Assembly: GCF_900090225.1 (NCBI RefSeq)
Contig: NZ_FMHY01000002.1
Coordinates: forward strand, 5,704,001-5,768,000
Reading direction: 5' to 3'
Length of the DNA: 64,000 bases
Origin: Micromonospora eburnea
GTDB lineage: Bacteria; Actinomycetota; Actinomycetes; Mycobacteriales; Micromonosporaceae
A program made the translations under genes and the position numbers. This document shows positions 26,670-35,259 of the stretch, one piece after another (within the stretch, counting starts at the first letter, position 1; every line of letters begins with the position of its first letter). Under the pieces are notes generated by a model, which was given only the letters and a program-made list of their open reading frames with translations, was not told where the DNA came from and searched no databases.

Positions 26670-28652
26670 TCACCCGGCCGGTGGGATGCGGCGGCGGACG
26701 TCCTCGGCGACGGACGGGCCGGGCCGCCAGCGGGCCACCCAGGGCAGTTCGGCCGGCGGGGTGACGACGCCCTCCTCCAGCGCGGCGTACCGGCCGGCGA
26801 GGATCCGTTTCGCGGCCGCCACGTCGACCGAGTCGGTGTTGGACCAGAGGGCGGTGAACAGCTCGTCAACCCGCAGCCGGGCCTGCCGACAGAACAGGTC
26901 GGCCAGCTCGACGTGCTCCGGGTGCTCCGCCCGCTCGGCGGTGGCCCGTACGCAGACCGCGGCCATCGCGAACAGCTCCGCGCCGATGTCCACCACCCGG
27001 CCGAGGAACGCCTGCTTGCGTTCCATCTTCCCCTGCCAGCGGGACATCGCGTAGAAGGTGGCGCGGGCCAGCTTGCGGGAGGCGCGCTCGACCTGGCGCA
27101 GGTGGCCGGCGAGCGGGCCGAACTCGGCGTACGCCCGGGGTGCCTGCCCCCGGCCGACGGCGAGGGTGGGCAGCCACCTCGCGTAGAAGGCGCCGGCCCG
27201 GGCGCCCGCCCTCGCCTTACGGCCCAGCCCCGCGTCCGGGTCGATGATGTCGCCGGCCACCGAGAGGTGCGCGTCGACCGCCTCCCGGGCGATCAGCAGG
27301 TGCATGATCTCGGTGGAGCCCTCGAAGATCCGGTTGATCCGCAGGTCACGTAGCAGTTGTTCGACCGCGGCCGGCCGCTCGCCCCGGGCGGCCAGGGAGT
27401 CCGCCGTCTCGTAGCCGCGGCCACCCCGGATCTGGATCAGCTCGTCGACGATCTTCCAGGCCATCTCGCTGGCGTAGAGCTTCACCAGCGCCGCCTCGAT
27501 CCGGATGTCGTTACGGTCGTCGTCGGCGAGCAGGCAGCACAGGTCGAGCATGCTCTCCATGCCGTACGTGGTGGCGGCGATGAAGGCCAGCTTCTTGGCC
27601 ACCGCCTCGTGCTCGCCGACCGGCCGGCCCCACTGGACCCGGTCGGCGGCCCACTCCCGGGCCACGTTCAGCGACCACTTGCCGGCGCCGACACACATGG
27701 CCGGCAGCGAGAGCCGTCCGGTGTTCAGCGTGGTCAGGGCGATCTTCAGGCCCTTGCCCTCGCCGCCGATCACGTTCTCCTTCGGTACGAACACGTCGTG
27801 GAACCGGGTGAGGCTGTTCTCCAGGCCGCGCAGGCCGACGAAGGCGTTGCGCCGCTCGACGGTGATGCCCTCGCTGTCGCCCTCCACCACGAACGCGGTG
27901 ATGCCGCCGCGCCGCCCCCCGGTCGCCGGCACCCGGGCCATCACCACGAGCAGGGTGGCGACCGTGCCGTTGGTGGCCCAGAGCTTCACCCCGTTGAGCC
28001 GGTAGCCGGTGCCGTCGGCCGTGGGTTCGGCGGTGGTGGCCAGCCGGGCCGGGTCGGAGCCGACGTCCGGTTCGGTGAGCAGGAACGCGGAGACCTCTCC
28101 GGCGGCCAGCCGGGGCAGGAACCGCTGCTTCTGCTCGGCGGTGCCGAACATCTTCAGCGGCTGCGGCACGCCGATCGACTGGTGCGCGGAGAGCAGCGCG
28201 CTGATCGCCGGGTTGACCGAGCCGGCCCGCATCAGCGCCCGGCAGTAGTGCAGGTTGCTCAGCCCGAGGCCGCCGTAGCTCCGGTCGATCTTCATACCGA
28301 AGGCGCCCAGCCGGGCCAGCCCGTGGAACACCTCGTCCGGAATGTGCGCGTCCCGCTCGATCGCCGCACCGTCCACCTCGGCGTCCAGGTACGCCCCGAG
28401 CGCGCCGAGGAACCCCTCGGCCCGGGCGGCCTCCTCCGGGTCGGAGCGGGGCCACGGGTTGATCAGGTCGAGCCGGAACCGGCCGAGGAAGAGTTCCTTG
28501 CCGAAACTGGGCCGGTCCCAGGCCGTCTCGCGGGCCGCCTCGGCGACCTGGCGGGCTTCCTTCTCGGAGACCTGGCCGGCGTCGGTGGGCAGCGGCCCGG
28601 TGGGAACGGACGCGCTCGCGGGATCGGGCCGGTTGTTCTGTGTCGTGGTCAC
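26670..28652 (-). CDS. fadE: Long-chain acyl-CoA dehydrogenase (FadE/VLCAD-like)
   Basis: A 660-residue FAD enzyme for the first step of fatty-acid beta-oxidation. The core has SYGGLGLSNLHYCRALMRAG, FLLTEPDVGSDPARL, LWATNGTVATLLVVMARV and RGGRGYETADSLAARGE. The catalytic base lies in INRIFEGSTEIMHLLIA. The extra C-terminal helical domain of about 180 residues is the feature of VLCAD/ACAD9-type enzymes, which are larger than the usual 380-residue forms. The GTG at 28652 has AGGAGG 5 bases upstream. A 33-bp palindrome covers its promoter region. It stands apart from other fatty-acid genes. Confidence 0.9.
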   Translation of the reverse strand: MTTTQNNRPDPASASVPTGPLPTDAGQVSEKEARQVAEAARETAWDRPSFGKELFLGRFRLDLINPWPRSDPEEAARAEGFLGALGAYLDAEVDGAAIERDAHIPDEVFHGLARLGAFGMKIDRSYGGLGLSNLHYCRALMRAGSVNPAISALLSAHQSIGVPQPLKMFGTAEQKQRFLPRLAAGEVSAFLLTEPDVGSDPARLATTAEPTADGTGYRLNGVKLWATNGTVATLLVVMARVPATGGRRGGITAFVVEGDSEGITVERRNAFVGLRGLENSLTRFHDVFVPKENVIGGEGKGLKIALTTLNTGRLSLPAMCVGAGKWSLNVAREWAADRVQWGRPVGEHEAVAKKLAFIAATTYGMESMLDLCCLLADDDRNDIRIEAALVKLYASEMAWKIVDELIQIRGGRGYETADSLAARGERPAAVEQLLRDLRINRIFEGSTEIMHLLIAREAVDAHLSVAGDIIDPDAGLGRKARAGARAGAFYARWLPTLAVGRGQAPRAYAEFGPLAGHLRQVERASRKLARATFYAMSRWQGKMERKQAFLGRVVDIGAELFAMAAVCVRATAERAEHPEHVELADLFCRQARLRVDELFTALWSNTDSVDVAAAKRILAGRYAALEEGVVTPPAELPWVARWRPGPSVAEDVRRRIPPAG

Positions 28653-28704
28653 GGCTGCCTCCTGGGGACCTCGGTCCGGCTGCGTCAACGTGCTCGACAA
28701 ATCG

Positions 28705-28737
28705 ACGCTACCCCCGGGTGTTACCCAGGGGTAGCGT
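28705..28737. promoter_or_regulatory. Nested palindrome upstream of fadE
   Basis: Outer arms ACGCTACCCC (28705-28714) and GGGGTAGCGT (28728-28737) enclose an inner GGGT-gtt-ACCC. On the minus strand the TAGCGT at 28705-28710 fits a -10 about 50 bases before the fadE GTG. It may be an operator for a fatty-acid regulator, or a terminator for the gene ending at 28773. Confidence 0.5.
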
Positions 28738-28772
28738 CCGCTGCACGTCCGATTTGGCGCGGACGGCGCCGT

Positions 28773-29276
28773 TCAGCCGCCGGGCAGCACCTGCGGATCG
28801 TCGTCCTCGTCGGCGATGTCGCCCTCACCCCAGTTGCGCCGGGCGAACGGCAGGATCACCCAGAAGGTCAGGAACCACATCCCGGTGAGCGCGCTCAGCA
28901 CCAGGGCGATCGGCTGGCCCAGCACGAAGTCGGTGATCAGCAGGACCGCGCTGACCATCGAGATCAGCATGAGGGCCAGCCCACCGGTGGCCATCAGGTG
29001 GGCGAACCGGACCAGTTCCGGTTTGCGGCCCTGCCGGAACAGCGCCCGGTGAAAGGCGACCGGCGAAATGATCATCGCGGTGGCCCCGGCGGCGGTCAGC
29101 AACGCGACGAGGTACGCGTCCCGCTGGAAGTCGGTGGTCCGGGCGAACGCGTTGCTGAACGGCAGGGTGAGCAGGAAGGCGAAGAGGATCTGCACCCCGG
29201 TCTGCGCCACCCGCAGCTCCTGGAGCAGCTCGGCGAAGTTGCGCTGCCAACGCTGCCGCTCGGTCTCCTTGGACAC
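28773..29276 (-). CDS. DUF6328-type four-helix membrane protein
   Basis: A 167-residue membrane protein. The amphipathic N-terminus RNFAELLQELRVAQTGVQIL leads into four hydrophobic segments (FAFLLTLPF; LVALLTAAGATAMIISPVAF; ATGGLALMLISMVSAVLLIT; PIALVLSALTGMWFLTFWVI) and an acidic C-terminal tail (GEGDIADEDDDP). This pattern is that of the actinobacterial DUF6328 family, named from memory. The GTG at 29276 has GAGGAG upstream. The role is unknown. Confidence 0.78.
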   Translation of the reverse strand: MSKETERQRWQRNFAELLQELRVAQTGVQILFAFLLTLPFSNAFARTTDFQRDAYLVALLTAAGATAMIISPVAFHRALFRQGRKPELVRFAHLMATGGLALMLISMVSAVLLITDFVLGQPIALVLSALTGMWFLTFWVILPFARRNWGEGDIADEDDDPQVLPGG

Positions 29277-29442
29277 GCGCCACTCCTCGGTGCTGCCGGC
29301 CGGGGTCCCCGCCGGACCGCACAGCCCTTGCCCCGTCCGGCGGCGGGCGAAACCGCCTCGGGTGCACACCGGGGTTCGGGACGCTTTGGAGCTGAGTTCG
29401 AGAACGAGTCAGGCCCGGTACGGGTGCCCCTGCGCCACCGGG

Positions 29443-29496
29443 CCGGCCCGACCGGGGGCGGCCCGGGTCGGCCCGAGAGGCGGCCGGTCGGGCCGG
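29443..29496 (-). terminator. Hairpin downstream of the hydrolase/AAC(3)/SIS operon
   Basis: 13-bp perfect arms CCGGCCCGACCGG (29443-29455) and its complement (29484-29496), 28 bases apart and 80 bases after the SIS stop. The rest of the 299-base gap 29277-29575 shows no gene. Confidence 0.5.
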
Positions 29497-29575
29497 TGAA
29501 TCGTCTGTGACATCAGCTCCACAGCGAATGGGTGGCTAACGCGCGCCGCCCACAGCCGCCGCACGGCATGGTCCC

Positions 29576-30319
29576 TCAGGCGCCCCGGCGGATCCGGCCG
29601 GCGTACCGGGCCTCCAGCTCGGCGTTGTGCTCGTCGCCGCCGGTGATGTTCGCCGACAGGTAGACCGGGGGCCGCTCCCCCGCCGCCAGCAGCCGGGCCA
29701 CCACCTCCGCCACGATCTGCTGGGCCAGCAGCGCCGCCGTGATCGAGGAGACCGCGCCGACCGCGCCGCCACCGGGCAGCGGCAGGGTGGCGTCGCCGTA
29801 CGGGGCACCGTTGTCGAGCACCACGTCGGCGAAGTCGGCCAGCTTGCGCCCGGACGGGTGACGCGAGGTCATCCGGGCCGAGTGGGCGGCCGAGGTGATC
29901 GCGATCAGGGCGTGCCCGCGCTCCTTGACGATCGACGCGAACTCCACCATCGCCCCGTTCACGCCGGAGTTGGAGGCGAGCACGAACACGTCCTGCGGAC
30001 GGATCGGAGCCAGTTCGTAGAGGCGGTGCGCCACGGCCGGCTCGCGTTCCAGCTTCGGGCCGAGCACGTCGGCCGGCTCACCGCCGTACAGCACCAGGTC
30101 ACGCAGCGCTATCCGGTTGGTGGGCACCAGCCCGCCGGCCCGGCCGGCGATCTCCATCGCCAGGGCCTCCGAGTGGCCGGTGCCGAACGCGTGCACCACA
30201 CCGTCGGCGCGCAGCGACTCGGCGATCAGGTCGGCCGCCCGGCCCACGTTGTCCCGCTGGCCGGCAGCCACCCGGCCGATCGTCTCGGTCACCACCGCCA
30301 GGTACGCCTCGGCGCTCAT
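29576..30319 (-). CDS. SIS-domain phosphosugar-binding protein
   Basis: A 247-residue protein of the UPF0309/SIS family, related to the sugar isomerase domains of GlmS and MurQ. The phosphosugar-binding fold is seen in VHAFGTGHSEALAMEIAGRA, FVLASNSGVNGAMVEFASIV and GHALIAITSAAHSARMTSRH. It contains one SIS domain without an attached kinase or aminotransferase part. It is the last gene of a coupled operon: its ATG overlaps the stop of the AAC(3)-type gene. Likely role: binding or isomerising an amino-sugar phosphate; the substrate is not readable. Confidence 0.87.
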   Translation of the reverse strand: MSAEAYLAVVTETIGRVAAGQRDNVGRAADLIAESLRADGVVHAFGTGHSEALAMEIAGRAGGLVPTNRIALRDLVLYGGEPADVLGPKLEREPAVAHRLYELAPIRPQDVFVLASNSGVNGAMVEFASIVKERGHALIAITSAAHSARMTSRHPSGRKLADFADVVLDNGAPYGDATLPLPGGGAVGAVSSITAALLAQQIVAEVVARLLAAGERPPVYLSANITGGDEHNAELEARYAGRIRRGA

Positions 30320-31128
30320 GCTTCCTCCGTCCGTCGGTTGCGGGCCAGCCAGTCCACCGCGAAGTCGACCGCCGCCCGCTGTCGCATCAACCGGCCCGTC
30401 CCGGCGCCGACCGGCCCGAGCCGGACCGCCCCGGTGGCCTCCAGGTCGGCGCCGAGCCGGGCGAAATCGTCCTCGTCCAGGCACACGTCGTCCCACCACA
30501 CCCACTCCCGCCCACCGTCGGCGCTGCGCACCGCCGCGCCGCAGCGCTGCCGGGGCGGCGCGGGCTGGCGGTACTCGGCCAGGTGCAGCGAGGTGTTGCT
30601 GCCGTGGTCGACGCCGAACAGCAGCACGTCGGCGTCCAGTTCGTACAGCCGGGCCAGCGGGGAACTCTCGCCGAGCATGTCGGTCAGCGCGTGGCCGGCG
30701 ACGATCCGGTCGGCGGCGGGCCCGAGCGCGGCGAACGAGACGTGCGGGTGGTCGCTGCGCCGCGCGCCCGGCCAGGTGCGGACCAGCTCGGCCAGCGCGC
30801 CCATGAACCGGCTCGGCGTGACCGCCGGGTCGAAGGCCGGCAGCTCGGCCCGGATCACCGGCCACCACTCCGCCGGCACCGGCGGGTTGGTCCAGCCCGC
30901 CGGGTCGCTGTTCTCCGGGGTGTGGGTCGGCACCACGACCGTGCCGTCCGGCCCGAGCACGTCACGCAGGGCGAGCAGCACCGCCTCCGGGCCGCCGCAG
31001 AGGAAACCCAGCCCGCGCAGGGCCGCATGCACCAGCACCGTCCCGCCGGGGCGTACGCCGAGGGCGTGGAGCTGGGCGGCGAGCGACGCGCGGGTGTGCG
31101 GCCGGCCCGGCGCGGCGACGGCGGTCAC
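30316..31128 (-). CDS. AAC(3)-family N-acetyltransferase
   Basis: A 270-residue acetyl-CoA-dependent acetyltransferase of the aminoglycoside 3-N-acetyltransferase (FrbF/YokD-like) fold. Family motifs are LHALGVRPGGTVLVHAALRG, GTVVVPTHTPENSDPAGW, SDHPHVSFAALGP and the catalytic segment VLLFGVDHGSNTSLHLAEYR. Such proteins either acetylate aminoglycosides or act on other amines, including amino sugars. Coupling with a SIS protein downstream and a hydrolase upstream (stop/start overlaps on both sides) argues for a metabolic role over acquired resistance. Drug resistance is not shown by the sequence. Confidence 0.88.
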   Translation of the reverse strand: MTAVAAPGRPHTRASLAAQLHALGVRPGGTVLVHAALRGLGFLCGGPEAVLLALRDVLGPDGTVVVPTHTPENSDPAGWTNPPVPAEWWPVIRAELPAFDPAVTPSRFMGALAELVRTWPGARRSDHPHVSFAALGPAADRIVAGHALTDMLGESSPLARLYELDADVLLFGVDHGSNTSLHLAEYRQPAPPRQRCGAAVRSADGGREWVWWDDVCLDEDDFARLGADLEATGAVRLGPVGAGTGRLMRQRAAVDFAVDWLARNRRTEEA

Positions 31129-31949
31129 GAGCCCACCCGGGCGAGGATCGCCGCGGCGAGCGGGCCGGGCGCCTCGTCGGGAATCCAGTGGCTGACGCCG
31201 GCCAGCTCGACGAAGCGGTAGTCGCCGGTGACATGCGCCGCGCACAACTCGGCGGCTGCCCGGCCGATCGCGACATCCCTGTCGCTCCAGACGAAGGTGG
31301 TCGGCACGCCCACCGGCCCGACGGCCCGCATGTCGGCCCCCGACATGGCCCGGTACCAGTTCAGGGCGGCGGTCAACGCGCCCGGCTCGCGCATCGGGTC
31401 GGCGTAGCGGCCCACCCGGGCGGCGTCGCCCACCCCGCCGAGCATTCTGCGCAGCGCGGCGGCCCGCATCGCGAGCAGCACCCGCTCCGCCGTGCCCGGC
31501 CTGCGGAACAACGACATGTAGGCGGACCGGGCGCGCTGCCGCGGCACGGTGGCGAGCGCATGGGCCATCGCCGCCGGGTGCGGCACCGACACCGCGGTCA
31601 GGGTGCGGACCCGGCTCGGGTGCGCCGCCGCCAGGGCCCACGCCACCGCCGCACCCCAGTCGTGCCCCACCACGTGCGCGGACGCCACCCCGAGCCCGTC
31701 GAGCACGCCGGCCGCGTCGGCCACCAACTCCGGGATCCGGTACGCCTCGGCCGCCGCCGGCCGCGCGCCCGGCGAGTAGCCGCGCTGGTCGGGCGCGTAC
31801 GTGCGCAGCCCGGCGGCGTGCAGCGCGGGCACCACCTCGTCCCATTCGCCGCCGTGCTGGGGGAAGCCGTGCAGCAGCAGGACGGGGGAACCGTCCTCCG
31901 GGCCGCCCGTACGTATCTCGAACGTCAGCCCTCGCGCGTCGACCCGCAT
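31125..31949 (-). CDS. Alpha/beta hydrolase, epoxide-hydrolase-like
   Basis: A 274-residue alpha/beta-fold hydrolase. The oxyanion motif is LLLHGFPQHGGEWDEVVPAL. The nucleophile elbow is VVGHDWGAAVAWALA, with Asp as nucleophile as in epoxide hydrolases and haloalkane dehalogenases. The acid is in FVWSDRDVAIG and the His in LAGVSHWIPDEAPG. It begins at ATG 31949, is the first gene of the three-gene operon, and overlaps the acetyltransferase start (GTGA). A much longer in-frame reading to 32867 would run antisense to the TPP riboswitch and is not real. Confidence 0.9.
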   Translation of the reverse strand: MRVDARGLTFEIRTGGPEDGSPVLLLHGFPQHGGEWDEVVPALHAAGLRTYAPDQRGYSPGARPAAAEAYRIPELVADAAGVLDGLGVASAHVVGHDWGAAVAWALAAAHPSRVRTLTAVSVPHPAAMAHALATVPRQRARSAYMSLFRRPGTAERVLLAMRAAALRRMLGGVGDAARVGRYADPMREPGALTAALNWYRAMSGADMRAVGPVGVPTTFVWSDRDVAIGRAAAELCAAHVTGDYRFVELAGVSHWIPDEAPGPLAAAILARVGS

Positions 31950-32045
31950 GACTCGGCAGCCTACCCAGCCCTGTCGATCGGCTGATGCCCTGCTGGGCCG
32001 GTGGCCGGGGACGGTGCTAGCGTCTGGACGAGACAACTTCACATC

Positions 32046-32136
<91 letters not shown>

Positions 32137-32219
32137 GACCTCCAGCCGCGCCGCCGTCCGGTGACACCGGGCGCGGCGTGCGTCTTCTCCTGGTTCGTAT
32201 CACTGGACTGGGAGCAACC

Positions 32220-32804
32220 ATGACTCAACCAAGCACCAACCGGTGGCGCACCGTCGACATCGTCGTCGCCTCGGTGCTCGCCGTCGCGTTCGGCGTCATC
32301 TTCTGGGCCTGGGGCCTGATCTGGAACGGGCCGGCGGATGCCATCCCGCTGCCCGGCAGGGCGGCGCTGTACGGCATGTGGCTGGTGCCGGCCGTGCTCG
32401 GCGCGCTGATCGTGCGCAAGCCCGGCGCCGCGTTCTTCACGCTGACCATCGCCGCGCTGGTGTCGGTCGCGCTCGGCAGCAGTTGGGGCTGGACCCTGGT
32501 GGTGCAGGGTCCGCTGGAGGCGGCGGCCGGCGAGCTGGCGTTCGCGCTGTTCGCATACCGCGCCTACCGGCTGCCGGTCGCCCTGCTGGCCGCCACACTG
32601 GCCGGTCTCGCCGCCTCGATCTACGACGTCCTGGTCTGGTACCCGGGCACCGCGTGGGGCAGCTTCCGGCTGCCGTACATCCTCATCACGGCCGCCAGCT
32701 CGCTGGTCGTGGCCGGCCTCGGCAGCGTCGCGCTGACCCGGGCCCTCGCGGGCACCGGCGTCCTCGACCGCTTCCCCGCCGCCCGCGACCGCGCCGCCAT
32801 CTGA
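32220..32804 (+). CDS. ykoE: ECF transporter substrate-binding component for thiamine precursor (YkoE)
   Basis: A 194-residue S component with five or six membrane segments, of the YkoE family, thought to bind hydroxymethylpyrimidine or thiamine. Visible: TVDIVVASVLAVAFGVIFWA, YGMWLVPAVLGALIVRKPGA, SSWGWTLVVQGPLEAAAGE and VWYPGTAWGSFRLPYILITA. The ATG has GGGAG 6 bases upstream, within a TPP-riboswitch leader. It works with the ATPase and EcfT genes that follow, although a long hairpin separates them. Confidence 0.92.
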   Translation: MTQPSTNRWRTVDIVVASVLAVAFGVIFWAWGLIWNGPADAIPLPGRAALYGMWLVPAVLGALIVRKPGAAFFTLTIAALVSVALGSSWGWTLVVQGPLEAAAGELAFALFAYRAYRLPVALLAATLAGLAASIYDVLVWYPGTAWGSFRLPYILITAASSLVVAGLGSVALTRALAGTGVLDRFPAARDRAAI

Positions 32805-32820
32805 CCCCCACCGTCGACCG

Positions 32821-32882
32821 CGTTGATCAAGGAGTTTGCGTCGGCCGAAGCGGTTTTCCGGACGCAAACTCCTTGATCAACG
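32821..32882. repeat. 22-bp perfect-arm hairpin between ykoE and ykoD
   Basis: Arms 32821-32842 and 32861-32882 are exact complements (CGTTGATCAAGGAGTTTGCG then TC in the left arm) around an 18-base loop. It begins 16 bases after the ykoE stop and ends 31 bases before the ykoD ATG. No T-run. It is a candidate intra-operon terminator, RNA-processing site or palindromic repeat. Confidence 0.8.
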
Positions 32883-32913
32883 ATGCTGGGCCGGATCGGA
32901 AGGGGGTGTCGAG

Positions 32914-34347
32914 ATGAGCGCGGTGGAGGTACGGGGGTTCGGGTGGCGGCATGCGGGGCGTCGGCAGTGGGCCGTGCGGGGGGTGGATCTGCGGGTCGAA
33001 CGCGGGGAGCGGGTGTTGCTGCTGGGGCCGTCGGGGGCGGGGAAGAGCACGCTGCTCGCGGCGCTCGCCGGGCTGCTGCCCGAGGACTCCGGTGAGCAGG
33101 AGGGCACCATCGAGATCGACGGGCTCGACCCGCGCAAGGCCCGGGAACGGGTCGGCGTCGTCTTCCAGGACCCGGAGACCCAACTGGTGATGGCCCGCTG
33201 CGGCGACGACGTCGCGTTCGGGCTGGAGAACCGCGGCGTACCCGGCGAGCAGATCTGGCCCCGGGTGGACGAGGCGCTGCGCCGGGTCGGCTTCCCGTAC
33301 CACCGGGACCGGCCCACCGCGGCGCTGTCCGGCGGCGAGCAGCAGCGGCTCGCCCTGGCCGGGGCGCTCGCCCTGCGGCCCGGGCTGCTGCTGCTCGACG
33401 AGCCGACCGCCAACCTCGATCCGGCCGGCGCCGCGCTGATCCGGCAGGCCGTCCGGGACGCCCTCGACGCCGACACCGCGCTGATCCTGGTCGAGCACCG
33501 GGTGGCCGAGGCGCTGCCGCTGGTGGACCGGGTGGTCGTCCTCGAAGCCGGCGGCGGGGTGCGGGCCGACGGGCCGCCCGCCGCGGTCTTCGACGCGCAC
33601 GGCGACGCGCTCGCCGCCGCCGGGGTCTGGCTGCCCGGCCGAACCGTGCCGCCCCGGCACGCGACCACGCCGGCCGGAGAAGCACTGATCACCGCCGACC
33701 GGCTCGGCCTGCCGCCCCGGCTGGCCCCCACCGACCTTCGGGTACGCGCCGGCGAGGCGCTCGCCGTCCTCGGCCCGAACGGCGCCGGCAAGTCCACCCT
33801 GGCCCTGCTCCTGGGCGGCCTGCTCCGCCCCGGCACCGGTACGGTCACCGCCGCCGCCGAGCTGGCCGGCCGGGATGCCGGCACTCCCCCGCACCGCTGG
33901 CGGGCACCAGCGCTCGCCCGACGGATCGGCTCGGTCTTCCAGGATCCGGAGCACCAGTTCGTCACCAGCACGGTTTTCGACGAGCTGGCCCTCGGCCCAC
34001 GTCGGACCGGCCAGACCGAGGCGGCGGTACGGTCCACCGTGGACGGGTTGCTGGAGCGGCTCCGGCTGGCCCGGCTGGCCGGGGCGAACCCGTACACCCT
34101 CTCCGGCGGGGAGGCGCGGCGGCTGAGCGTGGCGACCGCCCTGGCCACCGCGCCCCGCCTGTTGATCTGCGACGAACCCACCTTCGGCCAGGACCGGCGG
34201 ACCTGGTTGGAGCTGGTCGACCTGCTCGCCGAGCTGCGCGACGCCGGCCACGGCGTCGTGGCGGTCACCCACGACCCGGACTTCGTCGCCGCGCTGGCCG
34301 ACCGCACGGTGACGCTGACCGGGACCGGCACCGGGGAGCGACCGTGA
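32914..34347 (+). CDS. ykoD: ECF transporter duplicated ATPase (YkoD)
   Basis: A 477-residue fusion of two ABC ATPase domains that drives the YkoEDC importer. Domain 1: Walker A LLGPSGAGKSTLLAALAGLL, Q-loop VVFQDPETQLVM, signature LSGGEQQRLALAGALA, Walker B LLLLDEPTANLDP. Domain 2: Walker A LGPNGAGKSTLALLLGGLL, VFQDPEHQFVTS, LSGGEARRLSVATALA, LLICDEPTFGQD. The QDPE motifs are specific to ECF/cobalt-type ATPases. The stop overlaps the ykoC GTG. Confidence 0.94.
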   Translation: MSAVEVRGFGWRHAGRRQWAVRGVDLRVERGERVLLLGPSGAGKSTLLAALAGLLPEDSGEQEGTIEIDGLDPRKARERVGVVFQDPETQLVMARCGDDVAFGLENRGVPGEQIWPRVDEALRRVGFPYHRDRPTAALSGGEQQRLALAGALALRPGLLLLDEPTANLDPAGAALIRQAVRDALDADTALILVEHRVAEALPLVDRVVVLEAGGGVRADGPPAAVFDAHGDALAAAGVWLPGRTVPPRHATTPAGEALITADRLGLPPRLAPTDLRVRAGEALAVLGPNGAGKSTLALLLGGLLRPGTGTVTAAAELAGRDAGTPPHRWRAPALARRIGSVFQDPEHQFVTSTVFDELALGPRRTGQTEAAVRSTVDGLLERLRLARLAGANPYTLSGGEARRLSVATALATAPRLLICDEPTFGQDRRTWLELVDLLAELRDAGHGVVAVTHDPDFVAALADRTVTLTGTGTGERP

Positions 34348-35144
34348 TCGGGGTGGAGCCGGTGGCCGCGCCCGGGGCGCCGCTGGCCCGGCGCAATCCC
34401 GTGGCGAAGGTGGCCGCCGCGTTGGTCTTCTCGTTCATCCTGATCGCCACCCTGGACCCGGTGGCCCCGGCCATCGCCATCGCGATCGAGCTGGCGGTGC
34501 TGCCGCTGTTCGGCATCCGCTACCGGACACTGGCCCGGCGGGCGTGGCCGTTGCTGGCCAGCGCCGGCGGGATCCTGGTCACCCTGGTGCTGTTCGCCGC
34601 CGACCGCTCCGGGCGGGTGCTGGTCGAGGCGGGTCCGCTCCTGGTCACCGAGGGAGTGCTGGTCACCGCACTGGGGCTGGTGCTGCGCATGCTCGCGGTG
34701 GCGCTGCCCGGGATCGTCGTCTTCGCCACCACCGATCCCACCGACCTGGCCGACGCGCTGATCCAGAACGCGAAGGCGCCGGCCCGGTTCGCCATCGGCG
34801 CGCTGGCCGCGTTCCGGCTGGTGCCGCTGCTGGAACAGGAGTGGCGGATGATCAGCATGGCGCGCCGGGCCCGGGGCGTGGACGCCGGCCGGAACCCGCT
34901 CGCCAAGCTGCGGCTCTTCGTGTCGACGGCGTTCGCCCTGCTGGTCGGGGCGATCCGGCGGGGCACCCGGCTGGCGGTGGCGATGGACGCCCGCGGCTTC
35001 GACGCCGGGCTTCCGCGTACGGTCGCCCGGCGGCAGCGCTTCACCCGGGCGGATGGCCTGCTGGTGGCCGGCGCGGCGGTGCTGGCGGGCGCGGCGCTGA
35101 CGGTCAGCGTGGTGCTCGGCACCTTCCGCCCGCTGATCGGCTGA
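34344..35144 (+). CDS. ykoC: ECF transporter transmembrane coupling protein EcfT (YkoC)
   Basis: A 266-residue EcfT protein with about five membrane segments. It begins with RRNPVAKVAAALVFSFILIA and carries the two cytoplasmic coupling helices with Ala-Arg-Gly signatures: MARRARGVDAGRNP and AVAMDARGFDAGLPR (the A-R-G and A-x-x-A-R-G motifs that contact the ATPases). It couples ATP hydrolysis by YkoD to substrate release by YkoE. The GTG overlaps the ykoD stop. Confidence 0.93.
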   Translation: MIGVEPVAAPGAPLARRNPVAKVAAALVFSFILIATLDPVAPAIAIAIELAVLPLFGIRYRTLARRAWPLLASAGGILVTLVLFAADRSGRVLVEAGPLLVTEGVLVTALGLVLRMLAVALPGIVVFATTDPTDLADALIQNAKAPARFAIGALAAFRLVPLLEQEWRMISMARRARGVDAGRNPLAKLRLFVSTAFALLVGAIRRGTRLAVAMDARGFDAGLPRTVARRQRFTRADGLLVAGAAVLAGAALTVSVVLGTFRPLIG

Positions 35145-35156
35145 TCCGGTGGCTCA

Positions 35157-35217
35157 GTCGACTCGGGTTGCGGCAGGTCGGAGGAGTTCCCCCCGGTTCG
35201 CCGCAACCCGAGTCGAC
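35157..35217. terminator. 18-bp perfect-arm hairpin after ykoC
   Basis: GTCGACTCGGGTTGCGGC (35157-35174) pairs exactly with 35200-35217 across 25 bases. It starts 13 bases after the ykoC stop and ends 43 bases before the convergent stop at 35260. It is probably the terminator for both, although it lacks a T-run. Confidence 0.65.
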
Positions 35218-35259
35218 CAACGGCCGCCGCCGCGCGGCCGGGCCGCGTCGAGCGACCGG

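Noticed and set aside
30316..31128. Acquired aminoglycoside-resistance gene
   Set aside because: Base composition matches the host and the gene is coupled to metabolic genes; no mobile element is nearby. The family name alone does not show resistance.
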